Shown here: piece by piece, positions 9,641 through 18,391 of the stretch
Layout: the number at the start of each line of letters is the position of its first letter
How positions within the stretch are numbered: the stretch's first letter is position 1
Assembly: GCF_028993615.1 (NCBI RefSeq)
Contig: NZ_CP118632.1
Coordinates: 4,464,001 to 4,528,000, forward strand
Length of the DNA stretch: 64,000 nucleotides
From: Herbaspirillum sp. WKF16
GTDB taxonomy: Bacteria; Pseudomonadota; Gammaproteobacteria; Burkholderiales; Burkholderiaceae_D
Reading direction: 5' to 3'
Translations under genes and position numbers: made by a program
Notes under the pieces: generated by a model
The model's input: the letters and a program-made list of their open reading frames with translations, nothing else
Databases searched by the model: none
Told to the model about the DNA's origin: nothing

Positions 9641-10867
9641 ATGTCAACAGCAAAATCTAACCGTTCCTCCGCAATTACCACGCCAAGCAAGCCGATCCGC
9701 ATGCTTGTAGCAGCGCTCTCGATTGGTGCTGCGCTCGCTGGCACAGCGACCTTCTCGCCCGCCTTTGCTGCCAAGCAGGAAGCTCCCAGCGTGCGTCCGG
9801 TCGGCAACATTGAAGTCGTGCATCGGTTCTCGAGCGGTCCAATGCCCACCGGCGTGACCGTTTCTCAATCGGGTCGTATTTTCGTGAACTTCCCGCGCTG
9901 GGGCGACGACGTCGCGTTCACGGTTGGAGAGATCCGCCAAGGCAAGGTCGTTCCTTTCCCGTCGAAAGAGATCAATACCTTCGATCCCGCGCATCCTGGC
10001 CAGACCTTGTCCAGCGTACAAAGTGTGGTCGTCGATGCTGCCAACAGGCTCTGGATTCTCGATACCGCGGCGCCCGGATTCCAGACCCGGATTGCAGGGG
10101 CCGCCAAGCTGATCGCCGTCGACCTCAATAACGACAAAGTCGTCAAATCGATTGTCATTCCGCCCGATGTGGCTCTGGATACCACCTACCTGAACGACGT
10201 GCGCTTCGACCTGCGCGTGGGCAAGGCGGGCATCGCCTATATCACCGACTCTTCGGTTTCCGGACCCGGCGGCATCATCGTGGTCGACCTGGACAGTGGC
10301 AAGAGCTGGCGCAAACTGACCGGACACGCATCGACGTCGGTCGATCCTTCCTTCGTCCCGTTCGTGGAAGGCGAGCGCCTGATGCAACGCGCCGCCGGAA
10401 AGGCACCGCAGCCTTTCAGCGTGGCTTCGGATGGTATCGCCCTCTCTGCTGACGGGAAGACCTTGTACTACAGCCCGCTGTCGAGCCGGCACCTCTTTTC
10501 GGTCCCAACCTCGATGCTGACCGATCCCACCATCAGTGACGAGGTCGCCGGCCGTGCGGTACAGGATCTGGGCGAGAAAGGTGCGTCGGACGGCCTGGAA
10601 TCGGACAACAAGGGCCGCGTGTATGCAAGCGACTATGAGCACAACAGCATCCATCAGCGACTGCCTGATGGCCAATGGCGCACGATCGCATCCGATCCTC
10701 GCATGCTGTGGCCGGACACCTTGTCGGTGGGACCTGACGGCTACCTGTATTTCACGGCTAACCAGCTGCATCGCCAGGCTGGCTTCCATGAAGGCACTGA
10801 CCTGAGAAACAAGCCGTATCTCCTGTTCCGTGTTCGCATTGACGCTGGTCCCGTGCTGCTGAAGTAA
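9641..10867 (+). CDS. Secreted major royal jelly/Yellow-family protein
   Basis: 408 residues. A basic N-terminus with a hydrophobic stretch and an alanine-rich cleavage region (about residues 20-44, ending FAAK) makes an export signal. The mature part matches the MRJP/Yellow beta-propeller family: SSGPMPTGVTVSQSGRIFV, the VQSVVVD-ANRLWILD repeat, NDVRFDLRVGKAGIAYITDS and the SDGIALSADGKTLYYSPL blade are typical. The family is best known from insects, but bacteria carry members of unknown substrate, sometimes annotated as lactonase-like or dopachrome-tautomerase-related. It starts a three-gene cluster with gloA and a 2OG dioxygenase (gaps of 21 and 10 bp), so it may act on a small metabolite together with them. 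Confidence 0.85.
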   Translation: MSTAKSNRSSAITTPSKPIRMLVAALSIGAALAGTATFSPAFAAKQEAPSVRPVGNIEVVHRFSSGPMPTGVTVSQSGRIFVNFPRWGDDVAFTVGEIRQGKVVPFPSKEINTFDPAHPGQTLSSVQSVVVDAANRLWILDTAAPGFQTRIAGAAKLIAVDLNNDKVVKSIVIPPDVALDTTYLNDVRFDLRVGKAGIAYITDSSVSGPGGIIVVDLDSGKSWRKLTGHASTSVDPSFVPFVEGERLMQRAAGKAPQPFSVASDGIALSADGKTLYYSPLSSRHLFSVPTSMLTDPTISDEVAGRAVQDLGEKGASDGLESDNKGRVYASDYEHNSIHQRLPDGQWRTIASDPRMLWPDTLSVGPDGYLYFTANQLHRQAGFHEGTDLRNKPYLLFRVRIDAGPVLLK

Positions 10868-10888
10868 GCACCTTACAGGAAGAATGCC

Positions 10889-11308
10889 ATGAAATACCTT
10901 CACACAATGGTCCGAGTCGCCGACCTGGAACAATCGCTCGGTTTCTATCGCGACGCACTCGGTCTCGAATTGTTACGCGTCATGGAGATGCCCGCAGGGC
11001 GCTTCACACTGGCCTATCTGGCGGCGCCTGGCGATTCGGCAGCGCAAGTAGAGCTGACATGGAATTGGGACGAGAACAAGTACGACAATGCACGCAATTT
11101 CGGGCATATCGCTTACTCAGTTCCAGATATCTATGCGACCTGCCAACGCCTCGTTGATCACGGCGTGCAGATCAGCCGACCACCCCGTGACGGCTTCATG
11201 GCGTTCGTCCGTTCACCTGACGGCATTTCCATCGAGTTGCTGCAGCAAGGCGCACCTCTCGCTCCAGCGCAACCATGGGTGTCGATGCCCAATATTGGTC
11301 ACTGGTAA
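10889..11308 (+). CDS. gloA: Lactoylglutathione lyase (glyoxalase I)
   Basis: A 139-residue VOC-fold enzyme co-linear with E. coli GloA. It isomerises the hemithioacetal of methylglyoxal and glutathione to S-lactoylglutathione. The four metal ligands are present: H5 (MKYLH), E55 (QVELTW), H73 (FGHIAYSV) and E116 (GISIELL). The two-beta-alpha-beta-beta-beta-unit layout is complete. A good ribosome site (AGGAAG) precedes the ATG. It sits between the royal-jelly-type gene and the dioxygenase gene, almost certainly in one transcript. The short PAQPWVSMPNIGHW tail extends slightly beyond the E. coli protein. Confidence 0.92.
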   Translation: MKYLHTMVRVADLEQSLGFYRDALGLELLRVMEMPAGRFTLAYLAAPGDSAAQVELTWNWDENKYDNARNFGHIAYSVPDIYATCQRLVDHGVQISRPPRDGFMAFVRSPDGISIELLQQGAPLAPAQPWVSMPNIGHW

Positions 11309-11318
11309 GGAGAACATC

Positions 11319-12143
11319 ATGTCGCAATCTGAAACTTCAGAACTGATCCGGTCGCCCCTCGACACGGCACACTTTACCGTTGCAAGCCTGCCGGGTTCCA
11401 AGCCAATGGGGGGCGTCGTCGCCGATACGCCTGTTCATGCTTTCAGGAACTTACCGGCAGCACTGCGCTTTGCTTCGGAACAAGCCTTGAAGCCCGCCCG
11501 TACGGATCTCGTATTGCCAGGCCTGATGGCATTCATCATCGATAATGTGGTCACTGCCACCGAAGCAGATGCGTTGATCGCCTGGAGCGAAAAACTGGGA
11601 TACCGGTCTGAGGCGCCCGGAATTTCCACCCCGCCAGGCATGCGCATGAACAAGACGGTGCATTGGGTTGCCGAGCAGGACCTGCTTGGTCCGATCTTGG
11701 AACGTATCAGTCCTTTGCTGCCAAAAGAGATCGATGGCGATGTACTACATGACCGTCTTAGCCACAGGATCAATATGTATCGCTACGATGCAGATGACGT
11801 TTTCAATCGCCATCTCGATGGAGATTGGCCTGGATTCGGACTCAGCGCGGATGGCACCTCCATGCTGGAATGGCCTGGTTTACGCTCAAAGCTCACCATG
11901 TTGCTTTACCTGAACGATGCCAATGATGGTGTGCGGGGCGGTAGCACCTTGCTTTACGGACACCGCGGCGAAATTCTGGAAGTCCAACCACGCAAAGGGG
12001 CGGCCTTGTTCTTCCGTCATGGCTTCCACACGCAGTCGGTAGCGCACGTCGGTGCCCGCGTGGATGCCGGCACTCCGAAATACGTCGCGCGTATCAATGT
12101 CATGTATGAGCAGGGTAACAACCGGTTGCCGCGGCGGGACTGA
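11319..12143 (+). CDS. 2OG-Fe(II) oxygenase, prolyl 4-hydroxylase-like
   Basis: 274 residues from the ATG at 11319, which has a perfect AAGGAGA site; the longer in-frame opening from 11088 overlaps gloA and is rejected. The C-terminal half is a P4H-type jelly-roll: the Y-R-Y-DADDVFNRHLDGDW segment supplies the Fe ligands H-x-D, the SVAHVG segment supplies the distal His, and KYVARINVMYE supplies the basic 2-oxoglutarate contact. Catalysis would be hydroxylation coupled to 2-oxoglutarate decarboxylation. The substrate, a protein proline or a small molecule, cannot be told. It has no signal peptide. The next gene, a LysR, starts 5 bp after its stop, so it is in the same operon. Confidence 0.88.
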   Translation: MSQSETSELIRSPLDTAHFTVASLPGSKPMGGVVADTPVHAFRNLPAALRFASEQALKPARTDLVLPGLMAFIIDNVVTATEADALIAWSEKLGYRSEAPGISTPPGMRMNKTVHWVAEQDLLGPILERISPLLPKEIDGDVLHDRLSHRINMYRYDADDVFNRHLDGDWPGFGLSADGTSMLEWPGLRSKLTMLLYLNDANDGVRGGSTLLYGHRGEILEVQPRKGAALFFRHGFHTQSVAHVGARVDAGTPKYVARINVMYEQGNNRLPRRD

Positions 12144-12148
12144 ACATC

Positions 12149-13057
12149 GTGAAGATCAAATACATCGGCGACCTGGAGCTGTTTGTCCGTCTGACAGAAC
12201 TCAAAAGTCTGACTGCCGCTGCCAATAGCCTGGACATATCGGCGGCAGTCGCGAGTGTTTCGCTCAAACGCCTTGAAGCGGAACTGGGAGTACTTCTCTT
12301 CGTCAGAACCACACGCCACATTCGCCTGACGAAGGACGGTGAACGCTTTCTGGCGTACTGCCGTCCCGTGCTCTCGAGCTTGCAGGAGGCCGAGCAGGAG
12401 ATGGCATCTTCACACAGCGTGAGTGGAGTTCTCCAAATCTCGATGCCTTCAGATCTCGGTCGGCATGTTTTGATGCGGTGGATGGACGAATTCCAGGATC
12501 GCTATCCCTCGGTATCCGTGCGCCTGCAACTGACCGACCGTATTGCCGATATTGTCCGCCAGCCGGTCGACCTGGCCCTGCGCTACGGCGTCCCTCCTGA
12601 TTCAAGTATGGTGGCGATCCCGTTGGCGCAGTCCAACCGACGTGTGTTATGTGCCTCGCCGACGTATGTGAAACAGCACGGCCAACTCGAAAATCCATCC
12701 GAGCTTACAGATCGTAATTGCTTAGTGTATATGCGCGGCGAAGATTTGCACGATCGGTGGCGATTCACGCGCGGCACAGAAGAAATCGACGTACGGGTTA
12801 AAGGTAATCGAGTGGCAGATGACTCTGACGCCGTTCGTCGATGGGCAATTGACGGACACGGTATCTGTTATCGCTCGTACCTGGACGTTTCCGCCGATAT
12901 CGCCGAGGGCCGGCTGGTGACGCTGTGCAAGAACTGGGATGGCGAAGCCGCCCCACTTTACCTGCTCAGCCCTGCGCGCAAACAGATTTCAGCAACTTCG
13001 CGCGTGCTGCGCGAATACCTGCAATCCAAATTCAACAATATGTCTGCTTCGCTGTGA
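12149..13057 (+). CDS. LysR family transcriptional regulator (paralogue of the one at 8482)
   Basis: 302 residues from a GTG at 12149, 5 bp after the dioxygenase stop, so probably translationally coupled. HTH about residues 6-64 (SLTAAANSLDISAAVASVSLKRLE), effector domain after residue 90. The SMPSDLGRHVLMRWMDEFQ and SSMVAIPLAQSNRRVLCASP segments parallel those of the LysR at 8482, which points to a duplication. Its location inside the royal-jelly/gloA/dioxygenase operon suggests it controls that unit or the ABM gene behind it. Confidence 0.92.
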   Translation: MKIKYIGDLELFVRLTELKSLTAAANSLDISAAVASVSLKRLEAELGVLLFVRTTRHIRLTKDGERFLAYCRPVLSSLQEAEQEMASSHSVSGVLQISMPSDLGRHVLMRWMDEFQDRYPSVSVRLQLTDRIADIVRQPVDLALRYGVPPDSSMVAIPLAQSNRRVLCASPTYVKQHGQLENPSELTDRNCLVYMRGEDLHDRWRFTRGTEEIDVRVKGNRVADDSDAVRRWAIDGHGICYRSYLDVSADIAEGRLVTLCKNWDGEAAPLYLLSPARKQISATSRVLREYLQSKFNNMSASL

Positions 13058-13081
13058 AGAATCTCAACTGAAAGAATTATG

Positions 13082-13372
13082 ATGAAAAACGCAATTATCG
13101 TCGTCGCCACAATTACAGCGCGCCCTGGACATCGTGTTGCGGTTACCGCTGCACTTAAAAAGGCTGTTCCTCTGGTTCGGGAAGAAGCTGGCTGTGAACG
13201 CTACGACCTGCACAGGGACAGCGGGAATCCGGACAGGCTGGTGATGCTGGAACGTTGGCTGGGAGAAGAAGATTTGAAGAACCACGAACAAGGCGCGGCT
13301 TTCAAGGAGTTGGTCAGAGAACTCGATGGTCGGGCCGACCTGTCAGTCAGCAAGCTTGAGCAACTCATCTGA
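13082..13372 (+). CDS. Antibiotic biosynthesis monooxygenase (ABM) domain protein
   Basis: A 96-residue single-domain protein from the second of two adjacent ATGs (13079/13082). It is a dimeric ferredoxin-like barrel of the ABM/YgiN class: IIVVATITARPGHR-VAVTAAL at the start, then GCERYDLHRDSGNPDRLVMLERW, then ALLELVREL-like ending (AFKELVRELD). Members are cofactor-free quinol monooxygenases or heme/quinone-handling proteins. It follows the LysR gene by about 25 bp and is closed by a hairpin terminator, so it is probably last in the operon that begins at 9641. Confidence 0.85.
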   Translation: MKNAIIVVATITARPGHRVAVTAALKKAVPLVREEAGCERYDLHRDSGNPDRLVMLERWLGEEDLKNHEQGAAFKELVRELDGRADLSVSKLEQLI

Positions 13373-13378
13373 TTTATC

Positions 13379-13402
13379 CGTCCCCTCTCTTTTGAGGGGA
13401 CG
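13379..13402. terminator. Hairpin between convergent genes
   Basis: CGTCCCCTC (13379-13387) pairs perfectly with GAGGGGACG (13394-13402) around TCTTTT, between the ABM gene (plus) and the lactonase-like gene (minus). The trailing plus-strand sequence is GTTTGT. It is a plausible shared terminator. Confidence 0.7.
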
Positions 13403-13413
13403 GTTTGTCGATG

Positions 13414-14268
13414 CTATTCCAAGAATGCCGGCAGTGCCGGCAGTTTTTGATTGTCTGCCGGTTCGTGTTGAATCACCAGGGTTGCATGAGTCTCGTTGAT
13501 AATCCGCTCCAGCTTCGCTGACGATGCGATCGTATCGTCATGATCAAAATTGAACTTCGGCACCTGGTTGCCAGCCCGATTTTCGGGGAAGTGCCATTGG
13601 TCACCCGACAGGATCACCACGCCGGCATGCTGTAGATTCAGCTTCAATGCCATATGGCCAGGGGTATGGCCGGGAAGCAGAATGGTCTGAACCAGACCAT
13701 CTCCGAAAATGTCCGTATCTCCGTCAATCAAGCGCAGGCGGCCACCCTTGACATGCTTCTCCAGCAAGGCTGGATCGATGAAATGTTCTGCCGCACGTTC
13801 AGATGACAGGACCTCATACTCCTTTTTCTGAAGAATCATGGTCGCGTCGGGAAACTCGTTACTTTGGCCGGTATGGTCAAAATGCGCGTGCGACAAGCCA
13901 ACATAATTGATATCCCCTGGCTTTAATCCGAGGGCTTTCAGCTGGTCGACGATGGGCTTTTCCAATTTCATTTCGAGCTTATCCGCGGTCACACCCTGCA
14001 GATACTCGCGAGACAGCCCTGTATCCCAAAGCATCCATTCATTTCCATGTTTGATGAGATAGCAGGAGATGACGATATCGTATGAACGTCCTTGATATCG
14101 ACCTCGATCAGACATGAGGGACATGTCTCCCAGGCGCATGGTGCCGCAATCCAGGCGATAGAGTCGAAGTTCTGCGGGCGCTGTCACCTCTGCTGCTGTA
14201 GCTGGCATGTTGTTGCTCAACATGGCAGCGCCAAATAACAGGCTGTTCAAAATGTTTTTGAATTTCAT
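13414..14268 (-). CDS. Periplasmic metallo-beta-lactamase-fold hydrolase, AHL-lactonase-like
   Basis: 284 residues with a cleavable signal peptide (about 1-25, ending ATAA). The zinc motif SHAHFDH, the LPGHTPGH loop, the LSGDQWH aspartate and the QHEPAD histidine make a complete two-metal site. The order and the LWDTGL segment resemble the N-acyl-homoserine lactonase (AiiA/AttM) group rather than beta-lactamases. Because it is exported, a role in hydrolysing extracellular lactones or similar esters is an inference. It lies upstream of neither regulator; the next gene on the same strand is the MFS exporter about 50 bp away, which would be transcribed toward it. Confidence 0.85.
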   Translation of the reverse strand: MKFKNILNSLLFGAAMLSNNMPATAAEVTAPAELRLYRLDCGTMRLGDMSLMSDRGRYQGRSYDIVISCYLIKHGNEWMLWDTGLSREYLQGVTADKLEMKLEKPIVDQLKALGLKPGDINYVGLSHAHFDHTGQSNEFPDATMILQKKEYEVLSSERAAEHFIDPALLEKHVKGGRLRLIDGDTDIFGDGLVQTILLPGHTPGHMALKLNLQHAGVVILSGDQWHFPENRAGNQVPKFNFDHDDTIASSAKLERIINETHATLVIQHEPADNQKLPALPAFLE

Positions 14269-14320
14269 AGTATGAATTAATAGATGAAAGAAGCGCCGCC
14301 CGATGGGCGGCGGTTATTGA

Positions 14321-15559
14321 TTAGTCGGGGTGTTTAAGTGGCTTTCTTCGATCAAGGATCAAGGCAAGCAATGCTGTCAGACCTGCGAACAAGCCAATCC
14401 CCCAGATGTGACCTGTGCTCAGGATGCCGGCGCCAGCGGCGCTCCCCATCGAGAAGCCGAGATACATGGTCGAGGTATTCAGCGACAATGCCACGGGTGC
14501 CTGGCTGGGATCTCCGGCGGCAATCAGGCGGGCCATTTGTGCCGGGAAGAATGCCCATACAGAAAAACCCCAGATCGCCACGGCTACCAGCGCGGGGATC
14601 AGCGCGTGCGCCGGTGCAAGAAACGCTGCTGCTGCCAGGCTCCAGAACGCCAGCATCAACATCAACAGAGAAACCTTCACCACTTGGCCAGAGCCAAATC
14701 GGTCGTTCAAGGCACCACCAGTGATAACGCCGATGGCGGCGAATGCGCCCCACAGCGAGACCGTGGCACCGATCCCGCCTTCGCCGAACGCCAGGACCTG
14801 CGAGAGGTAGGGAGCGATATACGGATACGCAGCATAGGCGCCTACCGACCAGAACAAGGTGATACCGAGCAAACGCCGTACCTTGGCCTGAGCAATCACC
14901 GACATGCGTTCACCCAAGCTTGCGACGCGCAGATGCGCACCCGCGCTACGGTCGACGCCAGTCCATATGCCGATGACGGCGATGGCGCCCATCACTGCCA
15001 CTGCCAGGAAGGTCGAACGCCAGCCAAATGCGTGCCCGACCAGCGAACCCAGTGGCAAGCCCAGCGCGATGGCGATCGTCATGCCGCCGCTGACGATCGC
15101 CAACGCACGGCCGCGTCGCTCGGGTCCCACGACGGCGCCTGCCAATGCATTGGCATTGGGCACATAAAGCCCGGCCGCAACCGCCATCATGATGCGAGAG
15201 ACCAGCAGACTGGCGAAACCGGTGGAGAGGGCTGCGACGAGGTTGGCAGCCGTGAAGATGCCCATCGCTGCAATGAGGGTGTTTCGCTTATTGAAGCTTC
15301 CGCTCATTACAGTGCTGACAGGCGAACTGAGGGAGAGCATCAACGTGAACACGATCACCAGGCTGGCGACCGCTGAGACGCTCATATTGAAGTCGGTAGC
15401 CATCTTAGGCAGAAGAGGCGCAATCATGAATCCCTCGGTGCCAATGGCGAACGTACCCAAGGCAAAAAATACTGCAGTCACGAGGGATCCACGTGGTGGT
15501 TGTGTTTGTGACTGATTCGAATTCTGCGCGGCGTGGGTGGCGGTTGTGGCGCTATTCAT
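14321..15559 (-). CDS. MFS transporter, DHA1 (AraJ/NepI-like) family
   Basis: 412 residues from the ATG at 15559 (MNSATTATHAAQ), preceded by AAAGGA; the upstream extension to 15622 is GC-rich leader and not used. Twelve hydrophobic segments follow a polar N-terminus of about 25 residues. The motif between TM2 and TM3 (SGSFNKRNTLI) and GPERRGRALAIVSGGMTIAIALGLPLG in TM5 are typical of drug/nucleoside/arabinose exporters of the DHA1 group. Substrate unknown. It is preceded by the SDR at 15626-16384 on the same strand (66 bp gap) and may be co-transcribed with the lactonase-like gene. Confidence 0.88.
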   Translation of the reverse strand: MNSATTATHAAQNSNQSQTQPPRGSLVTAVFFALGTFAIGTEGFMIAPLLPKMATDFNMSVSAVASLVIVFTLMLSLSSPVSTVMSGSFNKRNTLIAAMGIFTAANLVAALSTGFASLLVSRIMMAVAAGLYVPNANALAGAVVGPERRGRALAIVSGGMTIAIALGLPLGSLVGHAFGWRSTFLAVAVMGAIAVIGIWTGVDRSAGAHLRVASLGERMSVIAQAKVRRLLGITLFWSVGAYAAYPYIAPYLSQVLAFGEGGIGATVSLWGAFAAIGVITGGALNDRFGSGQVVKVSLLMLMLAFWSLAAAAFLAPAHALIPALVAVAIWGFSVWAFFPAQMARLIAAGDPSQAPVALSLNTSTMYLGFSMGSAAGAGILSTGHIWGIGLFAGLTALLALILDRRKPLKHPD

Positions 15560-15625
15560 TGTTTTTCCTTTGGCGGGCCGGCGCTTCTGGACCAGGGGAG
15601 TGTCCAGCGCCGGCCGCATCACACA

Positions 15626-16384
15626 TCACATCGGAATCGGATCGGCAATCAGTGCTTCGTTGAAGCCATTGACCAGAGCGTGTTCACCAGGCCCCGGATT
15701 GGCGCGCATGGGCTTGATGACATCAACGATGACCTCTTCATCGTCGCCTGCCAGTTTGGCCATCGTTTCCTTGATGAAGGCATCCAGCGGCATGGCGCGC
15801 GGATCGCCACTCTTCTTGACCAGGTCGGTGTCGACCCATGGAGGGGCGATTTCCTGGACACGCACGCTGGTATCACGCAGCATGAACCGCTGTGACATGG
15901 CGTAGGAATGCAGGCCCGCCTTGGACGCCGAGTAGACCGCAGTCACCGCCAGGGGAACGTAAGCCAGTACCGACGTGTTATGGATGATGGTGGCGCGGGG
16001 TTGGGACTTGAGATGCTCGACAAGAGCGGAGCTCAGACGGATCGGTCCCAGCAGGTTGGTGTCCAGGATTTTGCGGGAGACGACGTCGTCGATTTTGCCT
16101 GCGGCGTCATCGAAGGGCATGATGCCGGCATTGTTCACCAGCACGTTCAGGCTGGGATACTTGGCAATGATGGTGGCCGCGGCAGCCTCGATGCTGGCCA
16201 GGTCGGAGACGTCGAATTCGATGGACTCCATGCCAGGATTGGCGGTAGTGACCTCATCGAGCAGGTTTTTGCGGCGGCCGCCGATGATGACCTTGTTGCC
16301 CAGTTGATGGAAAGCCTCTGCCAGCGCACGGCCGATACCAGAAGTGCCGCCAGTGATGAAGATAGTGTTTTCGGTCAGTTTCAT
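15626..16384 (-). CDS. Short-chain dehydrogenase/reductase (DltE-like)
   Basis: 252 residues from the ATG at 16384 (MKLTENTIFITGG). TGGTSGIG at the N-terminus, the GGRR stretch indicating NADPH preference, NNAGIMPF, and YSASKAGLHSYAMSQ for catalysis are all present. Members of this branch are often annotated as DltE-type oxidoreductases. The longer opening to 16444 adds a Cys-rich stretch that is not protein-like. It lies between a second SDR and the MFS gene, all on the minus strand, in a probable operon divergent from the GlxA-type regulator. Confidence 0.9.
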   Translation of the reverse strand: MKLTENTIFITGGTSGIGRALAEAFHQLGNKVIIGGRRKNLLDEVTTANPGMESIEFDVSDLASIEAAAATIIAKYPSLNVLVNNAGIMPFDDAAGKIDDVVSRKILDTNLLGPIRLSSALVEHLKSQPRATIIHNTSVLAYVPLAVTAVYSASKAGLHSYAMSQRFMLRDTSVRVQEIAPPWVDTDLVKKSGDPRAMPLDAFIKETMAKLAGDDEEVIVDVIKPMRANPGPGEHALVNGFNEALIADPIPM

Positions 16385-16459
16385 GTCAGTTCCTATTGAT
16401 TGGTTATTTGAGATACAGCAGACAGCACACATGCCGCCTTTCATGGGGTTACAAGTAAA

Positions 16460-17263
16460 TCAGTGAGTGGTTGTGTAGCGTGGCGCCGGCGTATTGCTGG
16501 ACAGCTGCGGCAGCATCGCCTGGCGAGCGGCTTCATACGCCTCCCATTGGTCCACTGCATGCAAGGAAGGGATGGTGACCAGCTCGCCTCGCTCGAAACC
16601 AACAAGCGCGGCATCTACCATTTTTTCTGCGGACATGACGATGGCCGCGTCAAGGTTCTCGACCGGCAAGCCGCCGTTGGCCCAGAAATCCGTTGCCGTA
16701 GCGCCGGGCAGGACAGCCTGGACGCGAATGCCCTTGCTTGCCAGCTCATGATGCAGGGACTGGCTGAAGGCCAACATGAAGGCCTTGCTTCCGCCATAGA
16801 CTCCGTTGAGCAACTCCGGAGCGATGCTGACGATGGACGCGATATTGATGATTTCGCCGTGTCCTCGCGCAACGAATCCAGGCGCGACGGCATAGGTCAG
16901 ACGCGTTGGGGCAGTGACGTTGAGGGTGATCATGTCGACCATGTTCTCGATCTTGCTGTCCATCAGCGAGCTATGTGTGCCCACGCCAGCGTTATTGACC
17001 AGCATCGTGATGCTGGCGTCGCTACGCAGCTTTTGCTCGACATCGGCGATCGAGCGGGGATCGTTCAGGTCGGCTTCCAGTACCTCGACGGTCTGGCGAG
17101 TCTGCGTGGTGATGCGGTCAGCCAGCGCGTTGAGCTTTTCGCGATTGCGAGCGACCAGGATCAAGTCATATCCCTTACGAGCCAGGCGGTCGGCATAGAC
17201 GGCGCCAATGCCGGAAGAGGCGCCAGTGATAAGGGCGGTGCCCCGTTTAGCTTTAGTCATCAT
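16460..17263 (-). CDS. Short-chain dehydrogenase/reductase
   Basis: 267 residues. TGASSGIG near residue 14, VARNRE (NADPH-type), the NNAGVG motif, the Ser of INIASIVSIAP and YGGSKAFM complete the SDR active site. The C-terminal 50 residues (HAVDQWEAYEAARQAMLPQL) are typical of the YqjQ/DltE-like group. It is first gene of the minus-strand unit SDR-SDR-MFS(-lactonase) and faces the GlxA-type regulator over about 107 bp that contain a 9-bp inverted repeat. Confidence 0.9.
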   Translation of the reverse strand: MMTKAKRGTALITGASSGIGAVYADRLARKGYDLILVARNREKLNALADRITTQTRQTVEVLEADLNDPRSIADVEQKLRSDASITMLVNNAGVGTHSSLMDSKIENMVDMITLNVTAPTRLTYAVAPGFVARGHGEIINIASIVSIAPELLNGVYGGSKAFMLAFSQSLHHELASKGIRVQAVLPGATATDFWANGGLPVENLDAAIVMSAEKMVDAALVGFERGELVTIPSLHAVDQWEAYEAARQAMLPQLSSNTPAPRYTTTH

Positions 17264-17312
17264 TCACTCCTTGGTTGTGTTGTTCGATGGAATGAATGAT
17301 AGGTATCTTGAA

Positions 17313-17367
17313 CGTTTCCTAAATGACGGATATGGTTATGTTTTCGGACAACCTCTGATAGGAAACG
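17313..17367. promoter_or_regulatory. 9-bp inverted repeat CGTTTCCTA ... TAGGAAACG
   Basis: Perfect arms at 17313-17321 and 17359-17367, 37 bp apart, fill the divergent SDR/GlxA-regulator spacer. The right arm overlaps the regulator's ribosome binding region (GGAAACGG, ATG at 17371), which would suit autorepression. Candidate binding site of the AraC-type protein encoded at 17371. Confidence 0.55.
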
Positions 17368-17370
17368 GAC

Positions 17371-18318
17371 ATGCATAGAATTGGCTATTTGCTAACCGAT
17401 GGATTTCAAGTAATGGGATTGGCGACACAGACCGTTTTCGAGTACGCCAATAAGGTCGCCGGTGAAGACTTCTATGTCGTGCAGAACTTTTCAGCTGAGG
17501 GCGGCGATCAGCGATCCTCGCTTGGGGTAGCAATCGCCACTCGTAAGGCAAGTGAGGCTGAACAGATTGATACTTGGATGGTTTGTGGTGTCGGCAATCC
17601 CCTTGAGTCGCCCTCAAGTCCTGAGGAACGAGCATTTTTGAAGCGCGTTGGGAGGGATGCACGCCGTATTGCGGCGATCTGTACAGGTGCATTTGTGCTG
17701 GCTGAAGCGGGCTTGCTGGAACGCCGCCGCGCGACGACGCATTGGTACTTTGCACGCGACATGCAAACGAGATTTCCGGATATTCAGGTCGAAGACGATC
17801 GCATCTATATTGTTGACGGCGCGTTCTGGACGTCTGCAGGCATGACCGCAGGACTGGACCTGGCGCTGGCGATGGTTGAGAAGGATCTGGGCGAAGATGT
17901 GGCGCGGGGCGTTGCACGTAACCTGGTGATGCATCAGCATCGTTCTGGCGGACAGACCCAGCACTCCGAAATGCTGACTCTGGCACCCAAGTCAGATCGC
18001 ATCCAGAACGCGCTTAACTATGCAAGGAAGAACTTGGCGCGTGCCCTTACCGTCGAGGAGTTGGCCGAGGAAGTTAACCTGAGCCCGCGTCAGTTTAGCC
18101 GCGTGTTTACCGCAGAAACCGGATTATCTCCTGCCAAGGCAATTGAAGGACTGCGCTTGGAGGCGGCGCGTCTGATGATCGAGAAGAGCAGGCATCCTCT
18201 TGAAATAATTGCCCGTGAAACTGGTTTCCGCGATCGGCGTCACATGCGTGAAGTGTTCATTCGTGGTTTCGGCGTGCCTCCGCAATCTATGAGGCGCGAT
18301 GTGCGCGCAGGAGCATAA
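17371..18318 (+). CDS. GlxA-type AraC regulator with DJ-1/PfpI domain
   Basis: 315 residues. An N-terminal DJ-1/PfpI (class I amidotransferase-like) domain (about 1-175) carries the nucleophile-elbow cysteine in AAICTGAF, followed by a C-terminal AraC double HTH (about 212-308; LTVEELAEEVNLSPRQFSRVF and ETGFRDRRHMREVFIRGFG). This is the FtrA/GlxA/CdhR architecture, which usually senses a metabolite and controls adjacent catabolic or redox genes. The divergent SDR-SDR-MFS unit is the likely target. Confidence 0.92.
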   Translation: MHRIGYLLTDGFQVMGLATQTVFEYANKVAGEDFYVVQNFSAEGGDQRSSLGVAIATRKASEAEQIDTWMVCGVGNPLESPSSPEERAFLKRVGRDARRIAAICTGAFVLAEAGLLERRRATTHWYFARDMQTRFPDIQVEDDRIYIVDGAFWTSAGMTAGLDLALAMVEKDLGEDVARGVARNLVMHQHRSGGQTQHSEMLTLAPKSDRIQNALNYARKNLARALTVEELAEEVNLSPRQFSRVFTAETGLSPAKAIEGLRLEAARLMIEKSRHPLEIIARETGFRDRRHMREVFIRGFGVPPQSMRRDVRAGA

Positions 18319-18391
18319 ATTGTGAAATCGGTTTTCTAATCCCCATGTTTAATAAGCGAAGTCAGCGCACTAAATTGCTCACAAAAATCAA

